Assembly (NCBI GenBank): GCA_963761775.1
Contig: CAVXIF010000011.1
Location: 1,116,001 to 1,180,000, forward strand
Length of the DNA: 64,000 nucleotides
Direction: 5' to 3'
DNA from: Parerythrobacter_A sp963761775
GTDB lineage: Bacteria > Pseudomonadota > Alphaproteobacteria > Sphingomonadales > Sphingomonadaceae
Part shown: positions 27,183 through 38,915 of the stretch, in pieces
How the letters are laid out: every line of letters begins with the position of its first letter
Position numbering within the stretch: position 1 is the stretch's first letter
The notes under the pieces: generated by a model
Told to the model about the DNA's origin: nothing
What the model saw: the letters and a program-made list of their open reading frames with translations, nothing else
The model's database searches: none
Made by a program: the position numbers and the translations under genes

Positions 27183-27716
27183 TTACTTCTTCTTCCCTTC
27201 CTTGCGGAAGACATACTCGCCGCGATATTTGATGCCCTTGCCCTTATAGGGTTCGGGCTTGCGCCAGCGCCGCACTTCGGCTGCGAACTGGCCGACGGCC
27301 TGCTTGTCGATGCCACTGATTTCGATCGTGGTCTGATCCGGCGTTTTCACGTCGATACCTTCGGGTATCGGCAGATCGACATCGTGGCTGTAGCCGAGCT
27401 GCAGGTTGAGGGTCTTGCCCTTTGCCTGCGCACGATAACCGACACCGTTGATTTCCAGCACCTTGCTGAAACCGTCGGTAACGCCTTCGACGAGGTTCGC
27501 AACCAGCGTGCGCTGCATGCCCCAGAAGGAGGCGGCGGTCTTGGTGTCGTTGGCAGGCTTCACCTGGATTTCGTCACCTTCGACCTTGTAATCGATCTGG
27601 TCGGACAGGCCGAGCGTCAGGGTGCCTTTCGGACCCTTCACGCTGAGCGCGCCGTCCGCAATGTTCGCCGTCACGCCGCTGGGGATGGCGACGGCACGTT
27701 TACCGATACGGCTCAT
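27183..27716 (-). CDS. rplF: 50S ribosomal protein L6
   Basis: The 177-residue protein starts MSRIGKRAVAIPSGVTANIA and shows KGPKGTLTLGLSDQIDYKVE and the C-terminal RRWRKPEPYKGKGIKYRGEY. It is a two-repeat L6 close to the GTPase centre of the 50S subunit. It overlaps the rpsH stop by one base. Confidence 0.98.
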   Translation of the reverse strand: MSRIGKRAVAIPSGVTANIADGALSVKGPKGTLTLGLSDQIDYKVEGDEIQVKPANDTKTAASFWGMQRTLVANLVEGVTDGFSKVLEINGVGYRAQAKGKTLNLQLGYSHDVDLPIPEGIDVKTPDQTTIEISGIDKQAVGQFAAEVRRWRKPEPYKGKGIKYRGEYVFRKEGKKK

Positions 27717-28111
27717 CAGTACACCTCCGCCAGCACTTCACCGCCGACATTTTCGGTGCGCGCTTCGGCGTCCGAAAGCACACCCTTGGGGGTGGATACG
27801 ATGGTGATGCCAAGACCGTTGCGAATGATCGGCAGCTCGCGGCTGCCGGAATAGACGCGGCGGCCGGGCTTCGAAACACGGCTGACGTGCTTGATGGCAG
27901 GCTCGCCTTCGAAATATTTCAGTTCGATGCGCAACGCCTTGTGCGCGCCGGTTTCGTCATCGGAATAGCCACGGATGTAGCCTTCGCGCGTCAGCACTTC
28001 GAGGACATTGGCGCGCAGGCGCGAAGCGGGCGAGAGGACGGAGTCCTTCTTCGCCTGCTGGCCGTTGCGGATACGGGTGAGCATGTCACCCAGGGGATCG
28101 GTCATAGCCAT
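27716..28111 (-). CDS. rpsH: 30S ribosomal protein S8
   Basis: The 131-residue protein begins MAMTDPLGDMLTRIRNGQQA and contains SKPGRRVYSGSRELPIIRNG and GITIVSTPKGVLSDAEAR, the S8 hallmark. In enteric bacteria S8 is the autogenous repressor of the spc operon; no matching S8 operator was searched for here. Order rpsN-rpsH-rplF is standard. Confidence 0.98.
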   Translation of the reverse strand: MAMTDPLGDMLTRIRNGQQAKKDSVLSPASRLRANVLEVLTREGYIRGYSDDETGAHKALRIELKYFEGEPAIKHVSRVSKPGRRVYSGSRELPIIRNGLGITIVSTPKGVLSDAEARTENVGGEVLAEVY

Positions 28112-28122
28112 TCGTCAGATCC

Positions 28123-28428
28123 TCACCAGCTCGACTTCGTCAGGCCCGGAATCAGGCCCTTGTTGCCAAGGTTGCGCATCTCGATGCGGTTGATGCCGAA
28201 CTTGCGGTAATATCCGCGCGGACGGCCGGTGGTGGCACAACGGTTGCGGACCCGCGTAGGGTTCGCGTTGCGCGGGATTTCAGCCATCTTGAGACGCGCG
28301 ATCAGCCGTTCGCCTTCGTCGAGCGAACGGTCGTCCGCAATCGCCTTCAGCTTGGCATATTTCGCCGCGTACTTCTTCACGAGGGCCTTGCGCTTCTCGT
28401 TCTTGTTGATGGAACTCAGTTTCGCCAT
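28123..28428 (-). CDS. rpsN: 30S ribosomal protein S14 (zinc-free form)
   Basis: The 101-residue protein starts MAKLSSINKNEKRKALVKKY and ends GLIPGLTKSSW, with RCATTGRPRGYYRKFGINRI. It lacks the CxxC...CxxC zinc motif and has the longer form found in proteobacteria. It lies between rplE and rpsH. Confidence 0.98.
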   Translation of the reverse strand: MAKLSSINKNEKRKALVKKYAAKYAKLKAIADDRSLDEGERLIARLKMAEIPRNANPTRVRNRCATTGRPRGYYRKFGINRIEMRNLGNKGLIPGLTKSSW

Positions 28429-28480
28429 TGGACTTAAGCTCTCTTCCTGATGCGTATCATGTAAAGCGAGGGTAGCAGGC

Positions 28481-29080
28481 TTACGCCGCTTCCTTCTGCT
28501 CTGCGTTTTCGGTCTCGGGGGTTGCTTCTTTCGGGAACGGGAAACCGAACAGGCGAAGCAGTTCGCGCGCTTCCTCGTCGGTGTTCGCCGTCGTCGTCAC
28601 GATGATATCCATACCGCGTACGGTATCGATCTTGTCGTAGCTGATTTCCGGAAAGATGATCTGTTCCTTCAGGCCCATCGCATAATTGCCGCGCCCGTCG
28701 AACGATTTGGGGTTCAGGCCACGAAAGTCACGGATGCGGGGCATGGCGACCGTCACCAGACGATCGACGAATTCGAACATCCGGTTCCGGCGCAGCGTTA
28801 CCTTGCAGCCGATAGGCATTCCTTCGCGCAGCTTGAACTGGGCAATGGATTTCTTGGCCTTGGTAATCACCGGCTTTTGACCCGCAATCAACGCCATTTC
28901 CTCGGCTGCGACGGCCACCTTTTTCTTGTCCTGGCTCGCTTCGCCGACGCCCATGTTCAGGACGACCTTTTCGATGCGCGGAACTTCAAACCGGTTCTTG
29001 TAGCCGAACTTCTCGGTCATCGCCTTGACGATCTGCTCGTCATAACGGGTCTTCATCCGCGGTGTCATATCACCCATCAA
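28481..29080 (-). CDS. rplE: 50S ribosomal protein L5 with short acidic C-terminal tail
   Basis: The 199-residue product contains RYDEQIVKAMTEKFGYKNRF, RIEKVVLNMGVGEASQDKKK and QIIFPEISYDKIDTVRGMDI, all diagnostic for L5, which binds 5S rRNA. The end has a Glu/Thr-rich tail (KEATPETENAEQKEAA) longer than in E. coli. Its start overlaps the rplX stop by 11 bases, indicating coupling. Confidence 0.97.
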   Translation of the reverse strand: MMGDMTPRMKTRYDEQIVKAMTEKFGYKNRFEVPRIEKVVLNMGVGEASQDKKKVAVAAEEMALIAGQKPVITKAKKSIAQFKLREGMPIGCKVTLRRNRMFEFVDRLVTVAMPRIRDFRGLNPKSFDGRGNYAMGLKEQIIFPEISYDKIDTVRGMDIIVTTTANTDEEARELLRLFGFPFPKEATPETENAEQKEAA

Positions 29081-29393
29081 TCGTCTCCCCGGACTTTACG
29101 GCCACGCGGACCTTCTTGCCGTCCTTCTGTTCGAACCGCACGCGGGTAGGCTTGCCGTCCTTGGGATCGGCAACCGCCACCTTTGCAAGGTGCATCGGCG
29201 CTTCGAAGCGGTCGAGGCCGCCCTGCGGGTTTTCCTGGCTCGGTTTGCGGTGGCGCACGGCGATGTTGACGCCTTCCACCACGACCTTGCCGACCTTGGG
29301 CATCACCTTGCTGACAGTGCCGGTCTTGCCCTTGTCCTTACCGGACAGGACGACAACGCTGTCGCCCTTCTTGATTTTGGCAGAAGCCATCAC
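29070..29393 (-). CDS. rplX: 50S ribosomal protein L24
   Basis: The 107-residue protein starts MMASAKIKKGDSVVVLSGKD with the KOW motif (KDKGKTGTVSKVMPKVGKVV) and continues VRHRKPSQENPQGGLDRFEA. Translation may start at the second Met at 29390. It overlaps rplN at the 5' end and rplE at the 3' end. Confidence 0.97.
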   Translation of the reverse strand: MMASAKIKKGDSVVVLSGKDKGKTGTVSKVMPKVGKVVVEGVNIAVRHRKPSQENPQGGLDRFEAPMHLAKVAVADPKDGKPTRVRFEQKDGKKVRVAVKSGETIDG

Positions 29394-29758
29394 AGCACCT
29401 CCGGCGCGAGCGAAATGATTTTCATGAAACCGCGACCGCGCAACTCGCGAACTACGGGGCCGAAGATACGGGTGCCGATGGGCTCCTCGTTCTTGTTGAC
29501 CAGCACGGCGGCATTGCCGTCGAACCGGATCACGCTGCCATCGGTGCGGCGCACGTCCTTGCGGGTGCGCACGATGACGGCGCGATGCACGTCACCTTTC
29601 TTCACACGGGCGCGTGGCTGGGCTTCCTTGACGGACACCACGATCACGTCCCCGACGGACGCGGTGCGACGCTTGGATCCGCCCAGTACCTTGATGCACT
29701 GGACACGCTTCGCGCCGCTATTGTCCGCGACGTCGAGATTGGATTGCATCTGGATCAT
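29390..29758 (-). CDS. rplN: 50S ribosomal protein L14
   Basis: The 122-residue protein is complete: MIQMQSNLDVADNSGAKRVQ, GDVIVVSVKEAQPRARVKKG and EPIGTRIFGPVVRELRGRGF. It contacts the small subunit at an intersubunit bridge. rpsQ lies 67 bases upstream. Confidence 0.98.
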   Translation of the reverse strand: MIQMQSNLDVADNSGAKRVQCIKVLGGSKRRTASVGDVIVVSVKEAQPRARVKKGDVHRAVIVRTRKDVRRTDGSVIRFDGNAAVLVNKNEEPIGTRIFGPVVRELRGRGFMKIISLAPEVL

Positions 29759-29825
29759 CGATCCGTCTTCCTTCTCATCTGGCTTGCCCGGTCACGCCGG
29801 ACAGTTCCTAATTCAAAACCGGGTT

Positions 29826-30122
29826 TCAGTTACCCGGCGTGGACGCCGCCACTTCGATATCGGCTTCCACTGCGACACCCTTGGATGCCTGAACCCGGTC
29901 CAGCACGGCCCAGGTCTTGGTCTTGGAAATCGGCTTGGTTTCCTCGATCCGGACGGTGTCGCCGATGGTATAGGCGTTGTCCGCATCATGGGCGTGATAC
30001 TTCTTCGAACGGCGGATGATCTTGCCGTAAAGCGGGTGCTTCACCTTGCGTTCGACTTGTACGGTCACGGTCTTGTCGGTCTTGTCCGATGTGACCGTGC
30101 CGGTCAGGATACGTTTTGGCAT
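29826..30122 (-). CDS. rpsQ: 30S ribosomal protein S17
   Basis: The 98-residue product starts MPKRILTGTVTSDKTDKTVT and carries RKVKHPLYGKIIRRSKKYHA and GDTVRIEETKPISKTKTWAV, the S17 consensus. It lies nine bases after rpmC in the S10 operon order. Confidence 0.98.
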   Translation of the reverse strand: MPKRILTGTVTSDKTDKTVTVQVERKVKHPLYGKIIRRSKKYHAHDADNAYTIGDTVRIEETKPISKTKTWAVLDRVQASKGVAVEADIEVAASTPGN

Positions 30123-30131
30123 GATGTGTCC

Positions 30132-30341
30132 TTATGCCTTTTCAGCGGCGCCAGCGGCGCGCTCGGTTTGCAGCGTCTTGATCTTGGCGATGGTACGACG
30201 AACCTCGCGAATACGCGCAGGCGCATCCAGCTGGTTGGTCGCCGCCTGGAAACGCAGGTTGAACGCTTCGCGCTTCAACTCGCTCAGCTGTTCGCTCAGC
30301 TGGTCGTCGCTCTTGGGGCGCAGGTCTTCGATCTTGCTCAT
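30132..30341 (-). CDS. rpmC: 50S ribosomal protein L29
   Basis: From MSKIEDLRPKSDDQLSEQLS the protein has 69 residues, with LKREAFNLRFQAATNQLDAP and REVRRTIAKIKTLQTERAAG. The start 14 codons inside a longer frame is chosen because the family starts here and the rplP stop lies four bases upstream. L29 sits at the exit tunnel. Confidence 0.97.
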   Translation of the reverse strand: MSKIEDLRPKSDDQLSEQLSELKREAFNLRFQAATNQLDAPARIREVRRTIAKIKTLQTERAAGAAEKA

Positions 30342-30345
30342 GTCC

Positions 30346-30777
30346 TCAGCCCTCCAGATGCGAGGTGTCGCCGAAACGGGCAACGACCTTCGTCTTGACG
30401 GGAAGCTTCATTGCCGCACGCTCGAACGCAACAGCAGCCAGCGGACCTGGCACGCCGTCCAGTTCAAACATGATACGGCCCGGCTTGACGCGGGCAGCCC
30501 AGTATTCGACCGAACCCTTGCCCTTACCCTGACGCACTTCGGCGGGCTTCTTGCTCACCGGAACATCGGGGAAGATGCGGATCCAGAGGCGGCCCTGGCG
30601 CTTGATATGGCGCGTAATGGCGCGACGCGCGGCTTCGATCTGGCGCGACGTGATGCGCTCCGGCTCGAGAGCCTTAAGGCCGTAGGAGCCGAAATTCAGG
30701 ACCGTGCCACCCTTGGCATCGCCCTTGATCCGGCCCTTGAACGCCTTGCGGTACTTGGTTTTCTTCGGTTGCAGCAT
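30346..30777 (-). CDS. rplP: 50S ribosomal protein L16
   Basis: The 143-residue protein reads MLQPKKTKYRKAFKGRIKGD, LEPERITSRQIEAARRAITR and EVRQGKGKGSVEYWAARVKP. It organises the peptidyl transferase region. It lies between rpsC and rpmC as expected. Confidence 0.98.
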   Translation of the reverse strand: MLQPKKTKYRKAFKGRIKGDAKGGTVLNFGSYGLKALEPERITSRQIEAARRAITRHIKRQGRLWIRIFPDVPVSKKPAEVRQGKGKGSVEYWAARVKPGRIMFELDGVPGPLAAVAFERAAMKLPVKTKVVARFGDTSHLEG

Positions 30778-30788
30778 TTTCTCTTACC

Positions 30789-31484
30789 TTACCGTGCGGG
30801 CCGGACGCCGGACGTCTGGGATTCCATCATCAGGCGATCCTGTGCGGTCGGGTCATGGCCGAGAATCTCGCCCTTGAAGACCCAGACCTTAATCCCGATG
30901 ATGCCGTAGGCAGTGAGTGCCTCGGCTTCGGCGTAATCGATATTGGCGCGCAGCGTATGGAGCGGCACGCGGCCTTCGCGATACTGCTCAACACGCGCGA
31001 TTTCCGCACCACCGAGGCGACCGCCGCACACGATCTTGATGCCTTCGGCACCCAAACGCATGGCGGACTGCATCGCGCGTTTCATGGCGCGACGGAAGGC
31101 GATACGGCGGATAAGCTGGTCGGCAATACCCTGCGCCACCAGCTTGGCATCGACTTCCGGCTTGCGGATTTCCACGATGTTCAGCTTCACTTCGCTGGCC
31201 GTCATGCCGGCAAGGGTCGTGCGCAGTTTCTCGATATCCGCACCCTTCTTGCCGATGATGACACCGGGACGCGCGGCATAGATCGAAATCCGGCAAAGCT
31301 TGGCCGGACGCTCGATAACCACCTTGGAGATCGCGGCCTGCGGCAGCGAACCCATGATGTGCTTGCGGATCTTGATATCTTCCGCGAGCAGCTGCGCATA
31401 GTCGCGCCCTTCGGCATACCAGCGGCTGTCCCAGGTGCGGTTGATCTGCAGGCGCAGACCGATCGGATTGCTCTTCTGGCCCAT
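30789..31484 (-). CDS. rpsC: 30S ribosomal protein S3
   Basis: The 231-residue protein starts MGQKSNPIGLRLQINRTWDS and has the KH domain with IYAARPGVIIGKKGADIEKL and the C-terminal VCGGRLGGAEIARVEQYREG and GIIGIKVWVFKGEILGHDPT. It lines the mRNA entry tunnel. It lies one base after rplV. Confidence 0.98.
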   Translation of the reverse strand: MGQKSNPIGLRLQINRTWDSRWYAEGRDYAQLLAEDIKIRKHIMGSLPQAAISKVVIERPAKLCRISIYAARPGVIIGKKGADIEKLRTTLAGMTASEVKLNIVEIRKPEVDAKLVAQGIADQLIRRIAFRRAMKRAMQSAMRLGAEGIKIVCGGRLGGAEIARVEQYREGRVPLHTLRANIDYAEAEALTAYGIIGIKVWVFKGEILGHDPTAQDRLMMESQTSGVRPAR

Positions 31485-31485
31485 C

Positions 31486-31869
31486 TTACGCCTCTTCTTC
31501 TTCGGCTTCGCGCACCACGATGCGCAGCTTGCTGAATGGTTTCAGGATGCGCGTGCTCTTGCCGCGACCGCGAACGTGAAAGCGTTTCATCGTGATCGCC
31601 TTGCCGACGCTGGCTTCGGCGACGACGAGCGCATCGACATCGAGATCATGGTTGTTTTCCGCATTGGCGATTGCGCTCGACAGGACGCTCTTCGCATCGC
31701 GGGCCATCGCCTTTTTGGAGAAACTGAGGATGTTCAGCGCTTCCTCGACCTTGCGGCCACGGATAAGCTGGGCAACCAGGTTGAGCTTCTGTGCCGAACC
31801 GCGGATTTGCGCGCCGACGGCCAGAGCCTCGTTCTCGCCAACACGGCGCGGGGATTTTGCCTTGCCCAT
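31486..31869 (-). CDS. rplV: 50S ribosomal protein L22
   Basis: The 127-residue protein has LVAQLIRGRKVEEALNILSF, AIANAENNHDLDVDALVVAE and MKRFHVRGRGKSTRILKPFS, the hairpin loop that reaches the exit tunnel. Its start overlaps the rpsS stop by one base. Confidence 0.98.
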   Translation of the reverse strand: MGKAKSPRRVGENEALAVGAQIRGSAQKLNLVAQLIRGRKVEEALNILSFSKKAMARDAKSVLSSAIANAENNHDLDVDALVVAEASVGKAITMKRFHVRGRGKSTRILKPFSKLRIVVREAEEEEA

Positions 31870-32144
31870 CAGCGTTTGCCCTTCTTGTCGGCAACGTGGC
31901 CGGGGAATGTGCGCGTCGGCGAAAATTCGCCAAGCTTGTGGCCGACCATGTCTTCCGAAACAGACACCGGAATAAACTTGTGCCCGTTATAGACATTGAA
32001 CGTCAGGCCGACGAATTGCGGCAGGATCGTGGAACGGCGCGACCAGGTCTTGATCGGCTTCGCATTGCTTTGATCCTGCGCGTCTTCGGCCTTCTTCAGA
32101 AGGCTGAGCTCGACGAACGGACCTTTCCAGACGGAACGTGCCAT
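31869..32144 (-). CDS. rpsS: 30S ribosomal protein S19
   Basis: The 91-residue product begins MARSVWKGPFVELSLLKKAE and includes IKTWSRRSTILPQFVGLTFN and VGHKLGEFSPTRTFPGHVAD, all conserved in S19. It lies three bases after rplB. Confidence 0.98.
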   Translation of the reverse strand: MARSVWKGPFVELSLLKKAEDAQDQSNAKPIKTWSRRSTILPQFVGLTFNVYNGHKFIPVSVSEDMVGHKLGEFSPTRTFPGHVADKKGKR

Positions 32145-32147
32145 CGG

Positions 32148-32984
32148 TTACCTCTTCTTCTTCGAATGACGCGAACGGATAATCATCTTGTCCGTCTGCT
32201 TGTTCTTGCGGGTACGGGCACCCTTGGTCGGCTTGCCCCACGGCGTAACCGGATGACGGCCACCGCTGGTCTTGCCTTCACCACCACCATGCGGGTGATC
32301 GACCGGGTTCTTGGCCACACCACGCGTCAGCGGCTTCACGCCCATCCAGCGCTTGCGACCGGCCTTGCCCAGGTTCTGGTTCTGGTTATCGGGGTTCGAC
32401 ACCGCACCAACCGTGCCCATGCAATCGGCGCGAAGATACCGCTGCTCGCCAGAGTTCAGGCGAACGATGACCATGCCCCGGTCGCGACCGACCAGTTGGA
32501 CATAGGCACCTGCGGATCGGGCAATCTGCCCGCCCTTGCCCGGCTTCATTTCGACATTGTGCATGATCGTACCGAGCGGCATCTGGCCGAGCAGCATGGC
32601 GTTGCCGGGCTTCGTATCCGTCTTCTCGCCGGCGATCACCTTGTCGCCCACGGCGAGCCGCTGCGGTGCAATAATGTAGGCCAGTTCGTCATCGGCATAT
32701 TTGACAAGCGCGATGAAAGCGGTGCGGTTGGGATCGTATTCGATCCGCTCCACGGTGCCCTCTACATCCCATTTGCGACGCTTGAAGTCGATGAAGCGAT
32801 ACTTCTGCTTGTGACCGCCGCCGATACCGCGCGAGGTGATGTGCCCCTTGTTATTGCGGCCACCCGTCTTGCGCTTGCCCTCGGTCAGCGACTTGACCGG
32901 CTTGCCTTTGAACAGGCCGGACTTGTCGACAAGGATCAGGCCACGACGGGCCGGACTGGTCGGTTTGTAATTCTTGAGTGCCAT
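32148..32984 (-). CDS. rplB: 50S ribosomal protein L2
   Basis: The 278-residue protein has MALKNYKPTSPARRGLILVD, VERIEYDPNRTAFIALVKYA and the C-terminal VDHPHGGGEGKTSGGRHPVT, with the conserved His near the peptidyl transferase centre. It is the standard L2 and lies 14 bases after rplW. Confidence 0.98.
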   Translation of the reverse strand: MALKNYKPTSPARRGLILVDKSGLFKGKPVKSLTEGKRKTGGRNNKGHITSRGIGGGHKQKYRFIDFKRRKWDVEGTVERIEYDPNRTAFIALVKYADDELAYIIAPQRLAVGDKVIAGEKTDTKPGNAMLLGQMPLGTIMHNVEMKPGKGGQIARSAGAYVQLVGRDRGMVIVRLNSGEQRYLRADCMGTVGAVSNPDNQNQNLGKAGRKRWMGVKPLTRGVAKNPVDHPHGGGEGKTSGGRHPVTPWGKPTKGARTRKNKQTDKMIIRSRHSKKKR

Positions 32985-32998
32985 GGTTTCCTAGCTCC

Positions 32999-33304
32999 TC
33001 ACAGACCGCTGGTGACGTCGATGGAGTCACCCTCGGCGAGCGTGACGACCGCCTTCTTAACGTCGTTGCGCTTGTAGGGCTTGCCCCGCCAGCGTTTCGT
33101 CTTGCCCTTCTGGACCAGCGTGTTCACCCCGGTGACTTTCACGTCGAACAGAGCCTCGACCGCTTCGCGTATCTGCGGCTTCGTCGCGTTCAGACCGACC
33201 TTGAAAACAACCGCGTTGTTTTCCGATGCCAGCGTGGACTTCTCGGTAATATGCGGTGCGACGATGACGTCGTAATGCCGCGAATCAATTTCTGCTTTAG
33301 CCAT
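32999..33304 (-). CDS. rplW: 50S ribosomal protein L23
   Basis: From MAKAEIDSRHYDVIVAPHIT the protein has 101 residues, with ITEKSTLASENNAVVFKVGL, REAVEALFDVKVTGVNTLVQ and a C-terminal extension. Its start lies inside the 3' end of rplD (8-base overlap). L23 docks trigger factor and SRP at the exit tunnel. Confidence 0.97.
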   Translation of the reverse strand: MAKAEIDSRHYDVIVAPHITEKSTLASENNAVVFKVGLNATKPQIREAVEALFDVKVTGVNTLVQKGKTKRWRGKPYKRNDVKKAVVTLAEGDSIDVTSGL

Positions 33305-33920
33305 TGAATCGTGCCTCCAGCTTTTCGACCGCACCGCGCGTCAGCACCAGCGTGTCGTGCTTCAGGATGTCGTAAACATTGGCACCCTGCGCTGGCATAA
33401 CGTTTACGCCCGGAACATTGCCCGCCGCCTTCTTGAAAGCATCGTTCACGGTGTCGCCATCGATAAACAGCATCTTGCCGGTCCAGCCATTCTTGCCGAA
33501 CGTCTCGACCAGGTTCTTGGTCTTGGCGTCCGCCATTTCCAGACTGTCGAGGACGATCATGCCGTCCTTGGCTTTACTCGACAGAGCCATTTTCAGGCCG
33601 AGAGCGCGAATCTTCTTATTGAGAGACTGCTCGAATTCGCGCTTGCGGGCACCATGCGCCTTACCGCCACCGACGAAGATGGGCGCACCGCGGTCACCGT
33701 GACGCGCGCCGCCCGAACCCTTTTGCGGGCCGAACTTCTTGCCCGTGCGATTGACATCGGCACGTTCGCGTGTGGGCCGTGCCGTACCGCGCCGGTTTTC
33801 CAGCTGCCACGTTACGACGCGATGCAGGATATCTGCGCGCGGCTCGATACCGAACACGGCATCGCTCAGCTCGACATCGCCCGACGACTTGCCGTCGATT
33901 TTCTGAACCTTGACCTTCAT
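33297..33920 (-). CDS. rplD: 50S ribosomal protein L4
   Basis: The 207-residue product has VVTWQLENRRGTARPTRERA, GKKFGPQKGSGGARHGDRGA and NVYDILKHDTLVLTRGAVEK. The long internal loop that lines the exit tunnel is present. L4 represses the S10 operon in enteric bacteria; the equivalent leader was not identified here. It follows rplC by three bases. Confidence 0.98.
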   Translation of the reverse strand: MKVKVQKIDGKSSGDVELSDAVFGIEPRADILHRVVTWQLENRRGTARPTRERADVNRTGKKFGPQKGSGGARHGDRGAPIFVGGGKAHGARKREFEQSLNKKIRALGLKMALSSKAKDGMIVLDSLEMADAKTKNLVETFGKNGWTGKMLFIDGDTVNDAFKKAAGNVPGVNVMPAQGANVYDILKHDTLVLTRGAVEKLEARFNG

Positions 33921-33923
33921 GGG

Positions 33924-34781
33924 TCAGGACTCCTCATTCTTGGAATTGGCATCCGCTTCGGGCGTACCGCTGGCCGTACCGACCCCGGAGTCCTGCTGCT
34001 GCGCCAGCTTTTCCTGCTGCTCCAACGGAACCTCAGGGTTGGTTTCCTGCGTTGCGGCGGTTTCGATCATGCCGGCATCGGCATCTTCGGTAACGAACTC
34101 GTCGGCGTTGCGGCGCATGGCACCGGGGAACGGGAGGTCGTCCTGCCGCAGCTTCACGGAATCGCGCACAACCAGCCAGCCATTCTTGTGACCGGGGACG
34201 GAACCCTTGACGAACAATAGGCCGCGATCGGCATCCGTGCGAACGATTTCGAGGTTCTGCTGGGTCCGCTGACGCGCGCCCATATGCCCCGCCATCTTCT
34301 TGCCCTTGAAAACCTTGCCGGGATCCTGGTTCTGACCCGTCGAACCGTGCGAACGGTGACTGATCGACACACCGTGGGTTGCGCGAAGACCGCCGAAGCC
34401 CCAGCGCTTCATGGCACCGGCGAAGCCCTTGCCCTGCGTGTGACCGGTAATGTCGACCTTTTGGCCTGCATTAAAATGCTCGGCGGAAATGCGTGCGCCG
34501 ATGGGCAGCAGACCATCTTCGCCGTCGAGGCGGAATTCGGCGATGCGCATTTTCAGGCCTACCTCGGCCTTCGCGAAATGCTCGCGCTGCGGCTTGGCAA
34601 CGTTCTTCTGCTTGGCTGCACCCGCGCCGACCTGAAGGGCGAAGTAGCCATCGCGGTCGGATGTACGGTGCGACACGACCTGGCAGTCTTCCAGTGACAG
34701 AACGGTAACGGGCACGTGCCGTCCGTCCTCCTGGAAGAGGCGGGTCATCCCGACTTTCTTAGCGATCACGCCTGTGCGCAT
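33924..34781 (-). CDS. rplC: 50S ribosomal protein L3 with low-complexity C-terminal extension
   Basis: The start MRTGVIAKKVGMTRLFQEDG gives a 285-residue protein, longer than the usual 210-250. The body has DITGHTQGKGFAGAMKRWGF, SHRSHGSTGQNQDPGKVFKG and KKMAGHMGARQRTQQNLEIV. The last 60 or so residues form a Glu/Gln/Ser-rich tail (QEKLAQQQDSGVGTASGT) without a recognised domain. It lies 206 bases after rpsJ, a longer gap than usual. Confidence 0.96.
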   Translation of the reverse strand: MRTGVIAKKVGMTRLFQEDGRHVPVTVLSLEDCQVVSHRTSDRDGYFALQVGAGAAKQKNVAKPQREHFAKAEVGLKMRIAEFRLDGEDGLLPIGARISAEHFNAGQKVDITGHTQGKGFAGAMKRWGFGGLRATHGVSISHRSHGSTGQNQDPGKVFKGKKMAGHMGARQRTQQNLEIVRTDADRGLLFVKGSVPGHKNGWLVVRDSVKLRQDDLPFPGAMRRNADEFVTEDADAGMIETAATQETNPEVPLEQQEKLAQQQDSGVGTASGTPEADANSKNEES

Positions 34782-34987
34782 CGTCAAAACTCCTAACACA
34801 GAGGCACCGCGGACCATCCACGGTGCTTGCCAGCCCTGATTTGATACGCGCCCCGTCCGGGCCGAGTGCGCCCGACGCCGGAGCGATGGGTGCGAGACGG
34901 GGGACGCAGCCCGGTCGATGGACCGGCGGTATCCCTTATTCGTCCGGTTAGCTTATCGTCCCACCGGCGGGACCGATCCTGACCAGC

Positions 34988-35299
34988 CTACGCCAGCTTG
35001 ATCTCGACATTTACGCCTGCGGCGAGGTCGAGCTTCATCAGCGCGTCCACGGTCTGGGCGTTGGGCTGCACGATGTCGAGCAACCGCTTGTAGGTGCGCA
35101 CCTCGAACTGCTCGCGCGACTTCTTGTCGATATGCGGGCCGCGGTTCACGGTGAACTTCTCGATCCTCGTCGGCATCGGAATGGGCCCGCGAATAAGCGC
35201 ACCTGTCCGGCGTGCTGTCTCCGCGATTTCGCCAGTTGCCTGGTCGAGAACGCGGTGGTCAAACGCCTTAAGGCGAATGCGAATATTCTGGGCTTCCAT
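34988..35299 (-). CDS. rpsJ: 30S ribosomal protein S10
   Basis: From MEAQNIRIRLKAFDHRVLDQ the protein has 103 residues, with GPIPMPTRIEKFTVNRGPHI, KKSREQFEVRTYKRLLDIVQ and LMKLDLAAGVNVEIKLA. S10 also joins the antitermination complex with NusB. It opens the S10 cluster downstream of tuf, separated by a terminator-like hairpin. Confidence 0.98.
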   Translation of the reverse strand: MEAQNIRIRLKAFDHRVLDQATGEIAETARRTGALIRGPIPMPTRIEKFTVNRGPHIDKKSREQFEVRTYKRLLDIVQPNAQTVDALMKLDLAAGVNVEIKLA

Positions 35300-35330
35300 G
35301 TCCGTATACCGATGAGAAAGAGCAAACAAA

Positions 35331-35377
35331 AATCAGCGGCCCCGCCCTCTCCCGTCTCCGAGGGAGAATGGGGCCGC
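35331..35377 (-). terminator. Rho-independent terminator candidate after tuf
   Basis: On the - strand, GCGGCCCC and GGGGCCGC form an 8-bp outer stem enclosing an inner pairing of TCTCCCTC with GAGGGCGGG-type sequence. The downstream side continues TGATTTTTG. The stem and T-run lie between the tuf stop and the rpsJ start, so they probably end the str transcript. Confidence 0.7.
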
Positions 35378-35446
35378 CGATCGAATTTTCAGTAACCAAA
35401 TTCAGTTGGCGCGGGACGAATCCCGCGCCGGTTGATCGGGCTTCTA

Positions 35447-36622
<1,176 letters not shown>

Positions 36623-36739
36623 GATTCTCTATAACCTTGTGTTGAAATGAATGTCCGGGCCGGAGCTTCCTCCGAAACGGCGGCACCCGGCAAAACAGGC
36701 GCCGCCCTTAAACCCGATGCCGGAGTTAGGCAAGCGTCG

Positions 36740-38833
<2,094 letters not shown>

Positions 38834-38915
38834 GAGGTATTCCTTAAACGGGTTCGGGAGAGGCGAATGCCCCACCCATGTAGGGTCTGGTGTTACGTCT
38901 TAAAGACGTCCCACC

